DNA of 64,000 nt from Tritrichomonas musculus (taxonomy: Eukaryota > Parabasalia > Tritrichomonadida > Tritrichomonadidae), in contig JAPFFF010000002.1 in NCBI GenBank assembly GCA_039105265.1, forward strand, positions 1,612,001 to 1,676,000, read 5' to 3'. The translations under genes and the position numbers were made by a program. The notes under the pieces were generated by a model. The model was not told the DNA's origin, made no database searches, and was given only the letters and a program-made list of their open reading frames with translations. This document shows, piece by piece, positions 19,868 through 28,297 of the stretch. Position 1 is the first letter of the stretch. Every line of letters begins with the position of its first letter.

Positions 19868-19988
19868 AATGATCGGAGCATTTCATAATCTGGTCATATC
19901 ACAAAAAATATGATATGATTTATAGAAAAAGTTGGGAGTAAATGCTCCGATCATTCAAATTAAAAGGCTGTTTGGTCATATCACAAAA
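19868..19988. repeat. 16-bp perfect inverted repeat with flanking direct repeats
   Basis: AATGATCGGAGCATTT (19868-19883) and its exact complement (19940-19955) are interleaved with direct repeats TGGTCATATCACAAAA (19891-19906 and 19973-19988). The cluster ends 19 bp before the ATG of the pseudogene at 20007. It may be a transposon footprint or an old regulatory region. Confidence 0.6.
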
Positions 19989-20006
19989 TAAATTTTTTTC
20001 TTTAAA

Positions 20007-20640
20007 ATGGATGCAAATTCTCCAAATTCTTTTGATATGAATAGGCGCTATTACCCAAGTCGAAATGAAGAACATATTTTAAGGCTACACCTACCTGATT
20101 ATTTAGCATTGCCTGAGAGATCGCAAATGAGAAATAAATTATCCCATTATGTTAGCTTATTCAAAATATGATATGGTTCAGATTATTGATCAGATAGAGA
20201 AAGTAGCATGCCGCTAAAATATCAGATGAAAATCTAATAGAATCATATGAATCATGGATTGATTCTCATTTTTTTGAATATGAATCTTTAATTTATACCA
20301 TCTTAAATGATAAAAACTTAAAATATACTTCATAATTCTATTGAAAATTCATCGTATGTTGAAAGATAACCAAATAAAATCAACCATTCTATACTAAACA
20401 AGTTTTAATATATAATAATGCTTTTTTTTAATAGCCAACAGGGAAACTGAGAGAAAATCATTAAAAATCAAATTATTCCAATCATTCTCATTTGGTAAAA
20501 ATCATAAATTTAAAAAAAATCAAGAAATGTTGATGATCATGATGAGATAATATGTAAAAAAAAAAATTAAAACAAATGATATTCACCAATTTTTTGATCA
20601 AATGAAAAAATATTATATTATTGAGCTAAAATAAACTAAA
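20007..20640 (+). pseudogene. Decayed gene of unknown family, possibly host-derived
   Basis: A 54-codon frame starts at ATG 20007 (MDANSPNSFDMNRRYYPS) and ends at TGA 20171. Coding-like sequence continues in shifted frames: KYDMVQIIDQIEKVA, then SDENLIESYESWIDSHFFEY to a TAA at 20333-20335, then ENSSYVER and NRETERKSLKIKLFQSFSFG further right. Amino-acid composition and base bias differ from the surrounding A/T-only DNA, so this is a relic and not chance. I do not recognise the protein. It is the best candidate for a former host gene in the window. Confidence 0.45.
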
Positions 20641-21089
20641 AAAAGCTTTTATCAATCCAAAAAACCAATTTTTTTATTCATTTCAAATGAAAAAATAAAG
20701 TATTCAAATTTAAAAATTGAATGAATAATTAAAATAATCTATTTTTCTTGAGGTCGATATTAAATTGTGATTTTATTTACAGATATTTAGATATAACATT
20801 GGATAAATTTGATGATTTTTATTATTTTTAAGCATTTAAACTAATAATTTCCCTTTTGTAAAATAAACGTACAAATCATTTTCTTGCTTTTTCCCCATAA
20901 TATCTTTGAGATATCAAATAAAAGATATGATAAAATAATTTATTTATTTTAGATGCATCAAGATATTATACTCAGAATGAATGGTCACTTTTTTAAACGA
21001 AAAAAAAATTAATAATAATTATAATTTACTTTTTTTACATAAATGCAATCTATTTCAAGTGCTGTTGCATTAATAATAATTATAATTTA
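20641..21089. other. AT-rich DNA, nothing recognised
   Basis: No supported coding or repeat feature. Confidence 0.5.
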
Positions 21090-21930
21090 TAATTAAGTCT
21101 AAAGATGAATCAATAGATAAATTACCTGGATACAGACTAATAAAAACTCAAAATAAAAATATCGCCCAAACACTGAAGGGAGGCAAGAGAGGAATTGTAG
21201 ATAAGATTATATCTTGATGCAGCTAAGAATAAATATAATATAAAATATAGCGAGGGAACAGAAGATGTAATTCCAGCTAAAAATTTACGATAGGGAGCAC
21301 CAACTAAATTATCCAAATTATGCATTAAAAAGTGAGCTTGAGGAAGTAAAAACAAAAATAGATAATACATCTAATTCATTAAATACTTATATTAAAGCTC
21401 AACAAGATTTAGCTATTCTAGTAGGTGAACATGTTGCTAGTATTGTAACAATAAATAGCAAAATATCAAATTTAGAGAGAGAGAATGCTACATTAAAGGA
21501 TACTATAGAAGCAATGGAAGCTAGGTTAGCTGCATTAGAAGAGAAAAATGACCCAGATAGGGAATGGAAAGCATATTATACAGGATTTACTGATGTCACT
21601 GATGAATATAATAGGTATTTTCTATTCTCTTATTTTACAAGTGAGAAACACATAATTATTGATAATATAGATAATGATCCAACAGGTGATAATGAACCTG
21701 TTCCAAATGGGGAGTACTTATTGATATTCAAGGACAAGACTCAAAAGCTACATTTTATTAGATTTATATCAACTGAATGGTCTGACCCTCAACAAATAAA
21801 ATCATATTTGGATGAAATATACTTTAAAGACACTAACCCACCTTCTGGTGCTTATGATATATATAATACTGAGTTAGATTGTGATACCTGTTCTATGATT
21901 TGTTTCGATGCTATATATAGAAAGAAATAG
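21090..21930 (+). pseudogene. Frameshifted fibre-like relic with coiled coil
   Basis: Three consecutive pieces in different frames read as protein: DKLPGYRLIKTQNKNIAQTL, then RLYLDAAKNKYNIKYSEGTE ending at a TAG (about 21288), then a piece open from about 21272 to the stop at 21930. The last piece has a heptad coil (NLERENATLKDTIEAMEARL) and a 130-residue C-terminal domain starting about REWKAYYTGFTD, with late cysteines (DCDTCSMIC). The coil resembles the end of the 396-aa A protein. It is probably a remnant of an A/D-type element and lacks a valid start. Confidence 0.55.
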
Positions 21931-21957
21931 GTACGAGATTCTCGAGGCAGGTACCTG

Positions 21958-22133
21958 TGCCGTTTCATAGATGGTGAGCTTTGAGGTGGGTGGGTGGGAT
22001 ACTTAAGACGTTTCATAGATGGTGAGCATTGGGTGGGCCCTGTGCCGTTTCATAGATGGTGGACATTAGGGTGGGCCCCTGTGCCGTTTCATAGATGGCG
22101 GGCATTAGGGTGGGTGGGTGGGATAACATGAAA
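21958..22133. repeat. GC-rich tandem repeat, GTGCCGTTTCATAGATGG units
   Basis: Four imperfect units of about 33-52 bp share GTTTCATAGATGG followed by GGGTGGG-rich sequence (starts near 21958, 22010, 22043 and 22082). The G-runs and GC content stand out in AT-rich surroundings. This could be a subterminal repeat of an element end. Confidence 0.75.
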
Positions 22134-22141
22134 AGAAGAAG

Positions 22142-22257
22142 AAGAATTTTTTTTTTTAATTTTTTTTTTTTTTTATTTTTTATTTTTTATTTTTTTTTTT
22201 TTTTTAACTAGTTCGTGTTGACGCGTGGGCAGCCGTGCCCCGCGGAAACCGACTAGT
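22142..22257. repeat. Poly-T tract followed by GC hairpin between ACTAGT repeats
   Basis: About 60 nt of almost pure T are followed by ACTAGT, a GC-rich core with the stem CGCGTGGGCA / TGCCCCGCG (one bulge, GCCG loop), and a second ACTAGT. The coding frame to the right opens immediately after the second TAG, so this marks the left breakpoint of element D. Confidence 0.6.
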
Positions 22258-22748
22258 ATATACTACTATTAGAACCCCAAGCAGCAGCACAGTCAACAAG
22301 CAATATCAATAACAATATCATCATTAACAAAAGAGATGATGGAAAAGAAGAAATAGTTATTACAAGAAATGTTGAATTAGATGAAAATCCAGAGGATGAG
22401 GCAAAAGATGTCAAATATGTCATCCTTGAGACATATGCCAATATATTTTTGAATCAAGATAAGGCTTTGCTATCTAATCTGGTTTCCAAAAATTGTATCA
22501 TCGTACCAGCTACAGCTTTGTCTAATATTATCAAAGCCATTATAAAAGCAGAATCAGTTGAGGTAGGCCTTGATGAAGACATAGGATGTTGTGCAGGTAA
22601 AGCAAATCCAATTAGAAAGATAGAAAATATTAAAATAGTGAATGATAATGGAGAGGTATGCACAGATTTCAAACAAGTATACAATAGAGAATATAATGAA
22701 TTAATTAACAAATATCATCTGTGTTTGAAATACTGTATTAATATGTAG
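22258..22748 (+). pseudogene. 5'-truncated homologue of the 43199-43768 Cys-motif protein
   Basis: The frame is open from just after a TAG at about 22255 to the stop at 22748, with no ATG in the first 60 codons, so the start is lost. The C-terminal 100 residues align with the B protein at 43199-43768: a helix (ILETYANIFLNQD), an acidic-Cys motif (DEDIGCCAGKANP versus NEDCSCNGC), and a Tyr-rich end (NELINKYHLCLKYCINM versus TELIRHNISLKTCI). The family is shared by elements with different polymerases. Function unknown; the cysteines might bind metal. Confidence 0.6.
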
Positions 22749-22778
22749 CTTCATTTTATTTTTTAATTTTTTTCTTCA

Positions 22779-23123
22779 ATGGAAATGACTAATAAATTAG
22801 ATCTTACACAATTCAACAAAACAGACATCGTAAAGAAACTATCAAAATCTAAATCAGAAGAGAACTTGTTAAATATTTTAGAGGGAGAGGTTAATGACAG
22901 CTTCGCTGGCCCAGGCAAAGCCTGTGAAGCTGAAGCAGAAAAGGCAGCATTAAAATTAATAGAAGCAACAGCCCCTGAAAAACAGAAGAGAGGTAGAAAA
23001 AGCAAATACAATACACCAGAGGAACGATTAGAAGCAAGACGTAAGCAGCAGAAAGAATACAGGTTAAGAAAGAAGGCTGAGCTAGAGGAATTAAAGAAGT
23101 TAGCACAATTAGTCAAAGCATAA
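22779..23123 (+). CDS. Small basic DNA-binding protein with AT-hook and bZIP-like tail
   Basis: A 114-aa frame with a disordered acidic N-terminus. A KRGRKSK motif (RGR core, AT-hook-like) lies at about residues 73-79, followed by a strongly basic helix (EARRKQQKEYRLRKKAEL) passing into a short leucine-rich end. The order suggests nucleic-acid binding, perhaps as a regulator or packaging protein. It is intact although the element around it is decayed. It starts 30 bp after the previous stop, behind a T-rich run including TTTTATTTTTTAA. No homologue is seen in B or C. Confidence 0.6.
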   Translation: MEMTNKLDLTQFNKTDIVKKLSKSKSEENLLNILEGEVNDSFAGPGKACEAEAEKAALKLIEATAPEKQKRGRKSKYNTPEERLEARRKQQKEYRLRKKAELEELKKLAQLVKA

Positions 23124-23158
23124 AAAAATATCTAGATGGTGAAATATTTTTTTGTATC

Positions 23159-24004
23159 TTACTCTTTAAATTCATCAATTACTTCGTTATAATATTTCAT
23201 GATTATATCTAATGAACCTTCAAAATATTCATCCTTAGATGAAGCCTTCTTTAATTCATTTCTATCTACTGCCTCGTTAAGTAATTGGAGGAATTTAGCT
23301 TCAGCTTTAAATTGGTCATTAACTGGGAAACATATTATTTCGGTTGCTCCACCGTTAAATTGTTGATATGCAGATAACCTTTGTTTCATACCAAATGTTC
23401 TTCCTACTTTGTAAATTTCTGTTCCTTTATGCTTTGTTAACTGGACAATATAAATATAGCCTTTAATATCTTTGGAAACATAAAAATTATGTCGATTAGC
23501 TATATATTTTACAGAATATCCCAATTGTTCCAATTCTCTTTTCAATTGTTGTTGCGAATATTTAATACCAGTCTCTTCGAAGTATTTTTCCTGAATTACT
23601 TTTAAATTCCCTCTATCCATTATCTTTCCATATAAATCCATAAATGTTTCCAGTGAAGTGATCTCATATCTTTGCTTCATTCTTTTTAGTTCTTCATTTA
23701 CCGTATCATATGATTGTTTAATATTGTCAACTCTTTGTTTTAAATATTTATTTTCATGGTATATTTCAGAGTACTTTATAACATCATCATCACACTCATC
23801 TTCTAACTGCATTTTTTCTGCCTTAAGTTCGATAATTTCATTCTTGAGATTTGATATTATACCTGCATTCCATTCATCATTTTCATATAATGCCTCATTT
23901 AGTTGTTTTATCTCTGCTTTTAATTTTTCATTTTCGTCTCTGAGTAAATTAATTTCTTGGATAGCATCTCGTAATAATTTCTCGTAATCTAACCCTTGGT
24001 TCAT
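23159..24004 (-). CDS. Coiled-coil plus GIY-YIG (T5orf172-like) protein
   Basis: An intact 281-aa protein. Residues 1-115 form a long heptad coil (LLRDENEKLKAEIKQLNEAL). A helical linker follows, then a GIY-YIG-like domain from about residue 183 with GYIYIVQL, IYKVGRT, the helix KQRLSAYQQF and a late EYF. It is like the 107-aa A protein but N-terminally extended. Coil plus T5orf172 is a common layout in viral and transposon accessory nucleases. It lies directly upstream of the D polymerase C-terminal fragment on the same strand, so it would be read after polB. Confidence 0.7.
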   Translation of the reverse strand: MNQGLDYEKLLRDAIQEINLLRDENEKLKAEIKQLNEALYENDEWNAGIISNLKNEIIELKAEKMQLEDECDDDVIKYSEIYHENKYLKQRVDNIKQSYDTVNEELKRMKQRYEITSLETFMDLYGKIMDRGNLKVIQEKYFEETGIKYSQQQLKRELEQLGYSVKYIANRHNFYVSKDIKGYIYIVQLTKHKGTEIYKVGRTFGMKQRLSAYQQFNGGATEIICFPVNDQFKAEAKFLQLLNEAVDRNELKKASSKDEYFEGSLDIIMKYYNEVIDEFKE

Positions 24005-24051
24005 TTGATGAGGAAATAAAATTTCGAAAAAAATTATGAAACGCTATAAAA

Positions 24052-24931
24052 TTAAAATTTGATTCTTCTCTCAAACACAGGCAAATTAATTTGTTGATAC
24101 GAAGATGACTTTCTGAAACAATTGGCACCATCTAAAAGATTAAAAATGATTTCCTCTCCCTGGTACATTCTTTCATATAACTCTTCAACTGTGATTCCCA
24201 TTCGTTTTGCTTTGTTGAGAATACATTGTTTAGGCACGCCCTTTAATCTAATATGTAATCCTTCATTCCCTTTTTCATCAACTAATATATCCAGATAGCT
24301 CTTCTTTCCTAGTGCAATTAATTTTCTAGAATGTACACCGCCAACAGCACCATTAAATGAATCAAAATCGCAATGGAACTGTGTCATCTTTTTACCAATC
24401 AATTCTCTTCCATATTTTTTCTTAAACACCTCAGCAATCCTTGGTACATCTATTTCTTTAACATGAATGGAATCAGTGTCTGTATAATAAATTTTGTTTC
24501 TGTCGTAGTTGCTTTTAATATAGATTTACCATAGATGGAATTCAAGAGTAATTTAATAGTTTGTTGCAATGGATTGTTGGCATCTTGATATTTCCTCCTG
24601 AGATAAAATAATTTCTCGATGAAGATATTAATCTTGTTATTAAATCCTTCATCAAAATAATACCCTCTAATGAACTCATAATCAAAATCATAAAACTCCA
24701 TCAAATCCATGAAAGCCATCTTGTCAATATAATAATGGTCTATTGGATTGTTGGTAAATATTTTTGAGCCCTGTTCATTTCTACTAAATACTTGTCCAAA
24801 TTTATATGGACTAGATGATTTGCATTTTATTTTCTTAATATTTATTTCTGCAAAGAACTGGTCAAAATCTAATAACTCCTCGGTTAATATATCTGATGGG
24901 ATTACTTTTGGGATTCCTTTTGGCACACCAG
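24052..24931 (-). pseudogene. polB: Element D polB, C-terminal part (frameshifted, split by element B)
   Basis: Continuation of the polymerase from 45638-46332 across the B insertion. It holds the post-motif-A segment, motif B (LLLNSIYGKS), motif C (YTDTDS at about 24469-24488) and the C-terminus to the stop at 24052. A one-base frameshift lies at about 24505-24515, between motifs B and C, because the motif C frame does not join the upstream frame. The thumb region is intact (GVPKQCILNKAKR). With the B insertion and the missing N-terminus this polymerase is dead. Confidence 0.85.
24926..24931. other. Left target-site duplication of element B
   Basis: CACCAG, repeated at 45638-45643. The uninterrupted homologue in A (264-284, reading ACACCAGACATAATAC) has the motif once. 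Confidence 0.92.
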
Positions 24932-25197
24932 AGAGAGATAGGGGGCTTTTGGGAGGTCAGATAAAAATGACCCCTTCGTCATAGGATTTACAGACCCCAA
25001 ACATCAGCGCTATGACTCAAAAAATCACCACTTTTTCAAAATTAGCCCCCCAGTTCATTCAAAAATCGGGTAGACACTTTTGAATAAATGACCAAAAATA
25101 AAAGATTGATGTCATGGATGATGTACTGTTTATGAAGAGCTGTTTAATGAGTTCAATTCATTCTCAAGTTGATGAACTTTATTTTTGAGACTGTTGA
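24932..25197. repeat. Element B left terminal inverted repeat
   Basis: 266 bp matching the complement of 45370-45637. The inner end lies within the last codons of the 76-aa coiled-coil gene. It contains a G5 run where the right copy has G7. Confidence 0.93.
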
Positions 25198-25360
25198 TGT
25201 CTTCAATAAGAGACTCACGAACGGCAAGACCATCAGAGCCCAACATTCCTGATTTGATATTGTTGAGACATTGTTTGTAATCATAACACTTTTCTTTCAA
25301 TCCTCGTTTGATACGTTTTAATTCTGGTATTTCTTTCTTGTATTCTGTTAGTTCACTCAT
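25130..25360 (-). CDS. 76-aa coiled-coil protein ending inside the TIR
   Basis: A helical protein with leucine/hydrophobic heptads (LKNKVHQLENELNSL) and a Lys-rich middle. Its last 22 or so codons lie in the TIR, so the same C-terminal codons recur without a start in the right TIR (45378-45434). It is divergent from the 77-aa gene, with only 14 bp between start codons. No function was recognised. Confidence 0.5.
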   Translation of the reverse strand: MSELTEYKKEIPELKRIKRGLKEKCYDYKQCLNNIKSGMLGSDGLAVRESLIEDINSLKNKVHQLENELNSLNSSS

Positions 25361-25374
25361 TTAATAACAATTAA

Positions 25375-25608
25375 ATGTCTGCTATTAATCAAATGAGAAC
25401 CGTTCATGATGATAAACACAAAAACTATTTTGATAGATTACAATTAACGATGCAAAAGAAGAGAACAAAAATAAACTCAGCTCCGACAGTGAAATGTTAT
25501 AATGAAAAAGGTAATGTATTTCATGAACCACCGCCAAAAACGACTAAATCATTAAATCATCATGATTCACTTAATCATTCGGTGGTTGTCAGGAGCAACA
25601 ACATTTAA
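25375..25608 (+). CDS. 77-aa basic protein of unknown function
   Basis: A short hydrophilic frame (starting MSAINQMRTVHDDKHKNYFD) with His/Lys-rich composition and no recognised domain. Its 3' end overlaps the convergent 158-aa gene by 42 bp. It is kept as a gene because it has a clear start, a divergent partner and the codon character of its neighbours. Confidence 0.4.
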   Translation: MSAINQMRTVHDDKHKNYFDRLQLTMQKKRTKINSAPTVKCYNEKGNVFHEPPPKTTKSLNHHDSLNHSVVVRSNNI

Positions 25609-26043
25609 AATGTATTCATTAATGACTTTTGATTGTTGGTCAACAACATTTGAAAGCTTATTGATATGTTCTTCAAGTATTTTATTTTTGTTGTTTAATT
25701 GATTGATTTGTTCAGTGAATTCATTTAATGATTCCTTCATTAGTGATATATCAGCTTTGATGTTATCGTTTTCAAGTGTTTTAGTGATTGTATTCCCGAC
25801 TTTCTTCAAATAAATGTCGCCATCACATCGTTTACCGTCTTTACAATTACGTTTTGTGATTTTGTATTCATTGCCGTCATTAGTGATGATTTTATAAATC
25901 TTGTTCAAATAGTTTGTCGTTTGTGATTTCATTTGCTCGATATTCTTTTGATAGAACAAATTGAACTCTTCAACTGATTTAAACACTTTTGATTCATTAA
26001 TGTTTTCGTTTATTACTTTAAGTTCATTAATGTTTTCATTCAT
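25567..26043 (-). CDS. 158-aa coiled-coil protein
   Basis: The N-terminus repeats ENINE(L/S)KV. A central basic patch with two cysteines (KRNCKDGKRCDGDIYLKK) is followed by a long coil (QINQLNNKNKILEEHINKL). It could be a structural or scaffolding protein. It lies 30 bp downstream of the 84-aa gene on the same strand, and its stop overlaps the convergent 77-aa gene. Confidence 0.5.
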   Translation of the reverse strand: MNENINELKVINENINESKVFKSVEEFNLFYQKNIEQMKSQTTNYLNKIYKIITNDGNEYKITKRNCKDGKRCDGDIYLKKVGNTITKTLENDNIKADISLMKESLNEFTEQINQLNNKNKILEEHINKLSNVVDQQSKVINEYILNVVAPDNHRMIK

Positions 26044-26073
26044 TTGTATTCAATTTAAAACGTTTCATTATAT

Positions 26074-26328
26074 TTACCCAACTTTATCCAAAATAGATTT
26101 ACCAACTTTACCAGCTGTATCAGCATAACTGAGACCTCTATCAACGAAATCAACAACTTGACCGACACCAGGAATGAGACCAGTAATTGGTTTGACTTTA
26201 TCAATGATTTGTCTTCCAACGTTAACAACTTGAGGAAGCTTTTCAACGACTTTCTTTGCTGTGTCTTTGACTTTATTGGCTAGCTTAGTAAAACCGTTCT
26301 TAATCTTCTTGAATATACCTATACCCAT
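26074..26328 (-). CDS. 84-aa amphipathic protein, candidate membrane-active capsid component
   Basis: The N-terminus (MGIGIFKKIKNGFTKLANKV) and following Lys-rich helices form amphipathic faces. A hydrophobic Gly-rich stretch (GLIPGVGQVVDFVDRGLSYA) follows. Adenoviruses and related elements encode a short internal protein with an N-terminal amphipathic helix (protein VI), and this gene is divergently paired with the capsid gene 54 bp away. The comparison rests on shape and position, not sequence identity. Confidence 0.45.
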   Translation of the reverse strand: MGIGIFKKIKNGFTKLANKVKDTAKKVVEKLPQVVNVGRQIIDKVKPITGLIPGVGQVVDFVDRGLSYADTAGKVGKSILDKVG

Positions 26329-26382
26329 ATTTTAAGAGTAAATAAAAGAGATAATATATTGATTCTTTTTATTAAATCATAA

Positions 26383-28239
26383 ATGTTATATCGAAACGAT
26401 AGAGCTCACAATTATCAAATAGAGACAGGAAATGTATTGAGTGCGTTCAAGGAAATGCGCAACATGATTAACGTTAATGATGGTACTCGTTCATTTTCAT
26501 TCAGGACAGTTGATTGTCATGACCAACCTGCTCCATTTCATCAAGGACAGTATTCACAAATTAGTTTAACACATCCTGACCACTTCATCAGTGATGTTGA
26601 TAAAGGTTTCTTAACATTTCACATCAAATTGAATCTTCAATTAAGCACAGACATTGCAAAGCTTAAAGCGATTGAAGACCCTGAAAATCTTTATAAATTA
26701 TTTGTTGGTTTCAAATCATCAAATCAATTGTTTGACAGGTTAGAGATTCTTCATAATAATGTCAATGTCGGATATCAACAGAATGAAGCAATTCGTGAAG
26801 GTTTCTTATATTCAGTTCTCAAACCAGAAACAGAAAAGAAAAGACGTCGATTCGTTCATTCATTATGGGAAAACGTTTGCAGCTATTCACAAACACATGC
26901 AGGTGTTTACGTTAATCTTAATGATTTCAAAGATAACGGAAGAGCTGAGTGTGAATTTGATTTAAATATACCTTTTGATGATTTGCTCGCATTGCAAGCA
27001 TTTGATTTATTCCCTAATGGTATCATTGGTGATTTAGCTATTCGTTTTCAAGTTAGTCCCGCTGGTCTTGTTTGGGCAGTATTAGACCCTTACACTGTTG
27101 CTGAAACAAAAGCATTCCTTGAAGATGATGACAAGATATCAATGAAGCAACTTGACCAATTACGTGAATTGAAAGTTAAAGGAAAACTTAAGAGACAGTT
27201 CACACAAATTGGAAACGAAGCTTTGATACCTGGTGTTCTTGATAAATCAATCAAATTCAAATACAATATCTGTGCTGAACACGGTATACCTGTTAATTCG
27301 GAACCAATTGAACTTGAATTTGAATTCACAGATGAAGAATATGAAAGATTTGGTATCAAACGAACAGATGACTTGAGAGAGATTGCAAGACACAATCCAG
27401 ATAACACAACCACAGTTGAATCATACCATACAATTGAAATCGTTGAAGAAACACCAACAATGAAGAAATATGAATCACAAAAGGCTGTATTGACATGCAA
27501 TCAAATGACAATCACACTTTGCAAATCAAACATGCAGGGCTATGGTGTTTGTGAAGCAACAAGACAAGGAATTGAAGACATTCTTCGAGAAGGTATCACC
27601 ATTCCATCACAAAAGGTTGATTATCATGCTTTCCCTATTGCTGCAGCTCAAAACGGAATCAAATCAACTTTAAACATTCCTTTGATTAATGTGACCACGA
27701 TGTCTGTACTGTTTCCAAAACATCATAATGATTTGACTGTCTTTGAAAATCCAGTTTATCAAAACTGTTATTTGAATATTGGTGGCAAGAACTTTCCTGA
27801 TGAAAACGTTGACACAATCGGTGCAAGATTCTTTGAGAATCAATTAACTGCTGGAGACCTTGATGCCATTACATTACAATGCACAAAAGAGTTTGAAGAC
27901 AGTTTCACAATGCCAAAGAACGACACAGAAGGAACAAGATACAAGAATACATTAAGAGATGCAACATCATTTGTTTTCAATGTTCAAACTGAAAGGTCGA
28001 GTGCTGGATACACATATGATGGTCTTGATGGGGGATTTGGTAATGTTCAAGTTCAAATCAATGGTCAACCAATTCATACAGGTAAGAATGATACATATTA
28101 TAATGTTAATGAAGAAGGTACGGTACATCCACCACCTGTTCAGTTATGTTTGTGTCGTGATACCTACTTCCATTTATCTCTTGACGGATTGGTTTACGTT
28201 GATGATGAAACGCCAAAAGGTTCACAAGCTAATGAATAA
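26383..28239 (+). CDS. Major capsid protein candidate (double jelly-roll type)
   Basis: An intact 618-aa, beta-rich protein with no enzyme motifs, the size expected of Polinton major capsid proteins. Recognisable stretches include the N-terminal MINVNDGTRSFSFRTVD, a Trp-containing segment (SPAGLVWAVLDPY), and a Gly-rich loop (GYTYDGLDGGFGNVQVQ). Element C carries a close homologue at 63563-64000. In both elements it is immediately upstream of integrase on the same strand. The call follows known Polinton gene content plus size and conservation; no structural check was possible. It starts behind a T-rich run (CTTTTTATTAAATCATAA). Confidence 0.7.
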   Translation: MLYRNDRAHNYQIETGNVLSAFKEMRNMINVNDGTRSFSFRTVDCHDQPAPFHQGQYSQISLTHPDHFISDVDKGFLTFHIKLNLQLSTDIAKLKAIEDPENLYKLFVGFKSSNQLFDRLEILHNNVNVGYQQNEAIREGFLYSVLKPETEKKRRRFVHSLWENVCSYSQTHAGVYVNLNDFKDNGRAECEFDLNIPFDDLLALQAFDLFPNGIIGDLAIRFQVSPAGLVWAVLDPYTVAETKAFLEDDDKISMKQLDQLRELKVKGKLKRQFTQIGNEALIPGVLDKSIKFKYNICAEHGIPVNSEPIELEFEFTDEEYERFGIKRTDDLREIARHNPDNTTTVESYHTIEIVEETPTMKKYESQKAVLTCNQMTITLCKSNMQGYGVCEATRQGIEDILREGITIPSQKVDYHAFPIAAAQNGIKSTLNIPLINVTTMSVLFPKHHNDLTVFENPVYQNCYLNIGGKNFPDENVDTIGARFFENQLTAGDLDAITLQCTKEFEDSFTMPKNDTEGTRYKNTLRDATSFVFNVQTERSSAGYTYDGLDGGFGNVQVQINGQPIHTGKNDTYYNVNEEGTVHPPPVQLCLCRDTYFHLSLDGLVYVDDETPKGSQANE

Positions 28240-28297
28240 ATGAATTGATTTTCATTAAATAATCATCATTAATGAATGCTTTATTTTTGCGATTCAA

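Noticed and set aside
21137-21370. 77-codon minus frame with a hydrophobic start
   Set aside because: Antisense to the frameshifted fibre-like relic, whose plus-strand pieces read better as protein.
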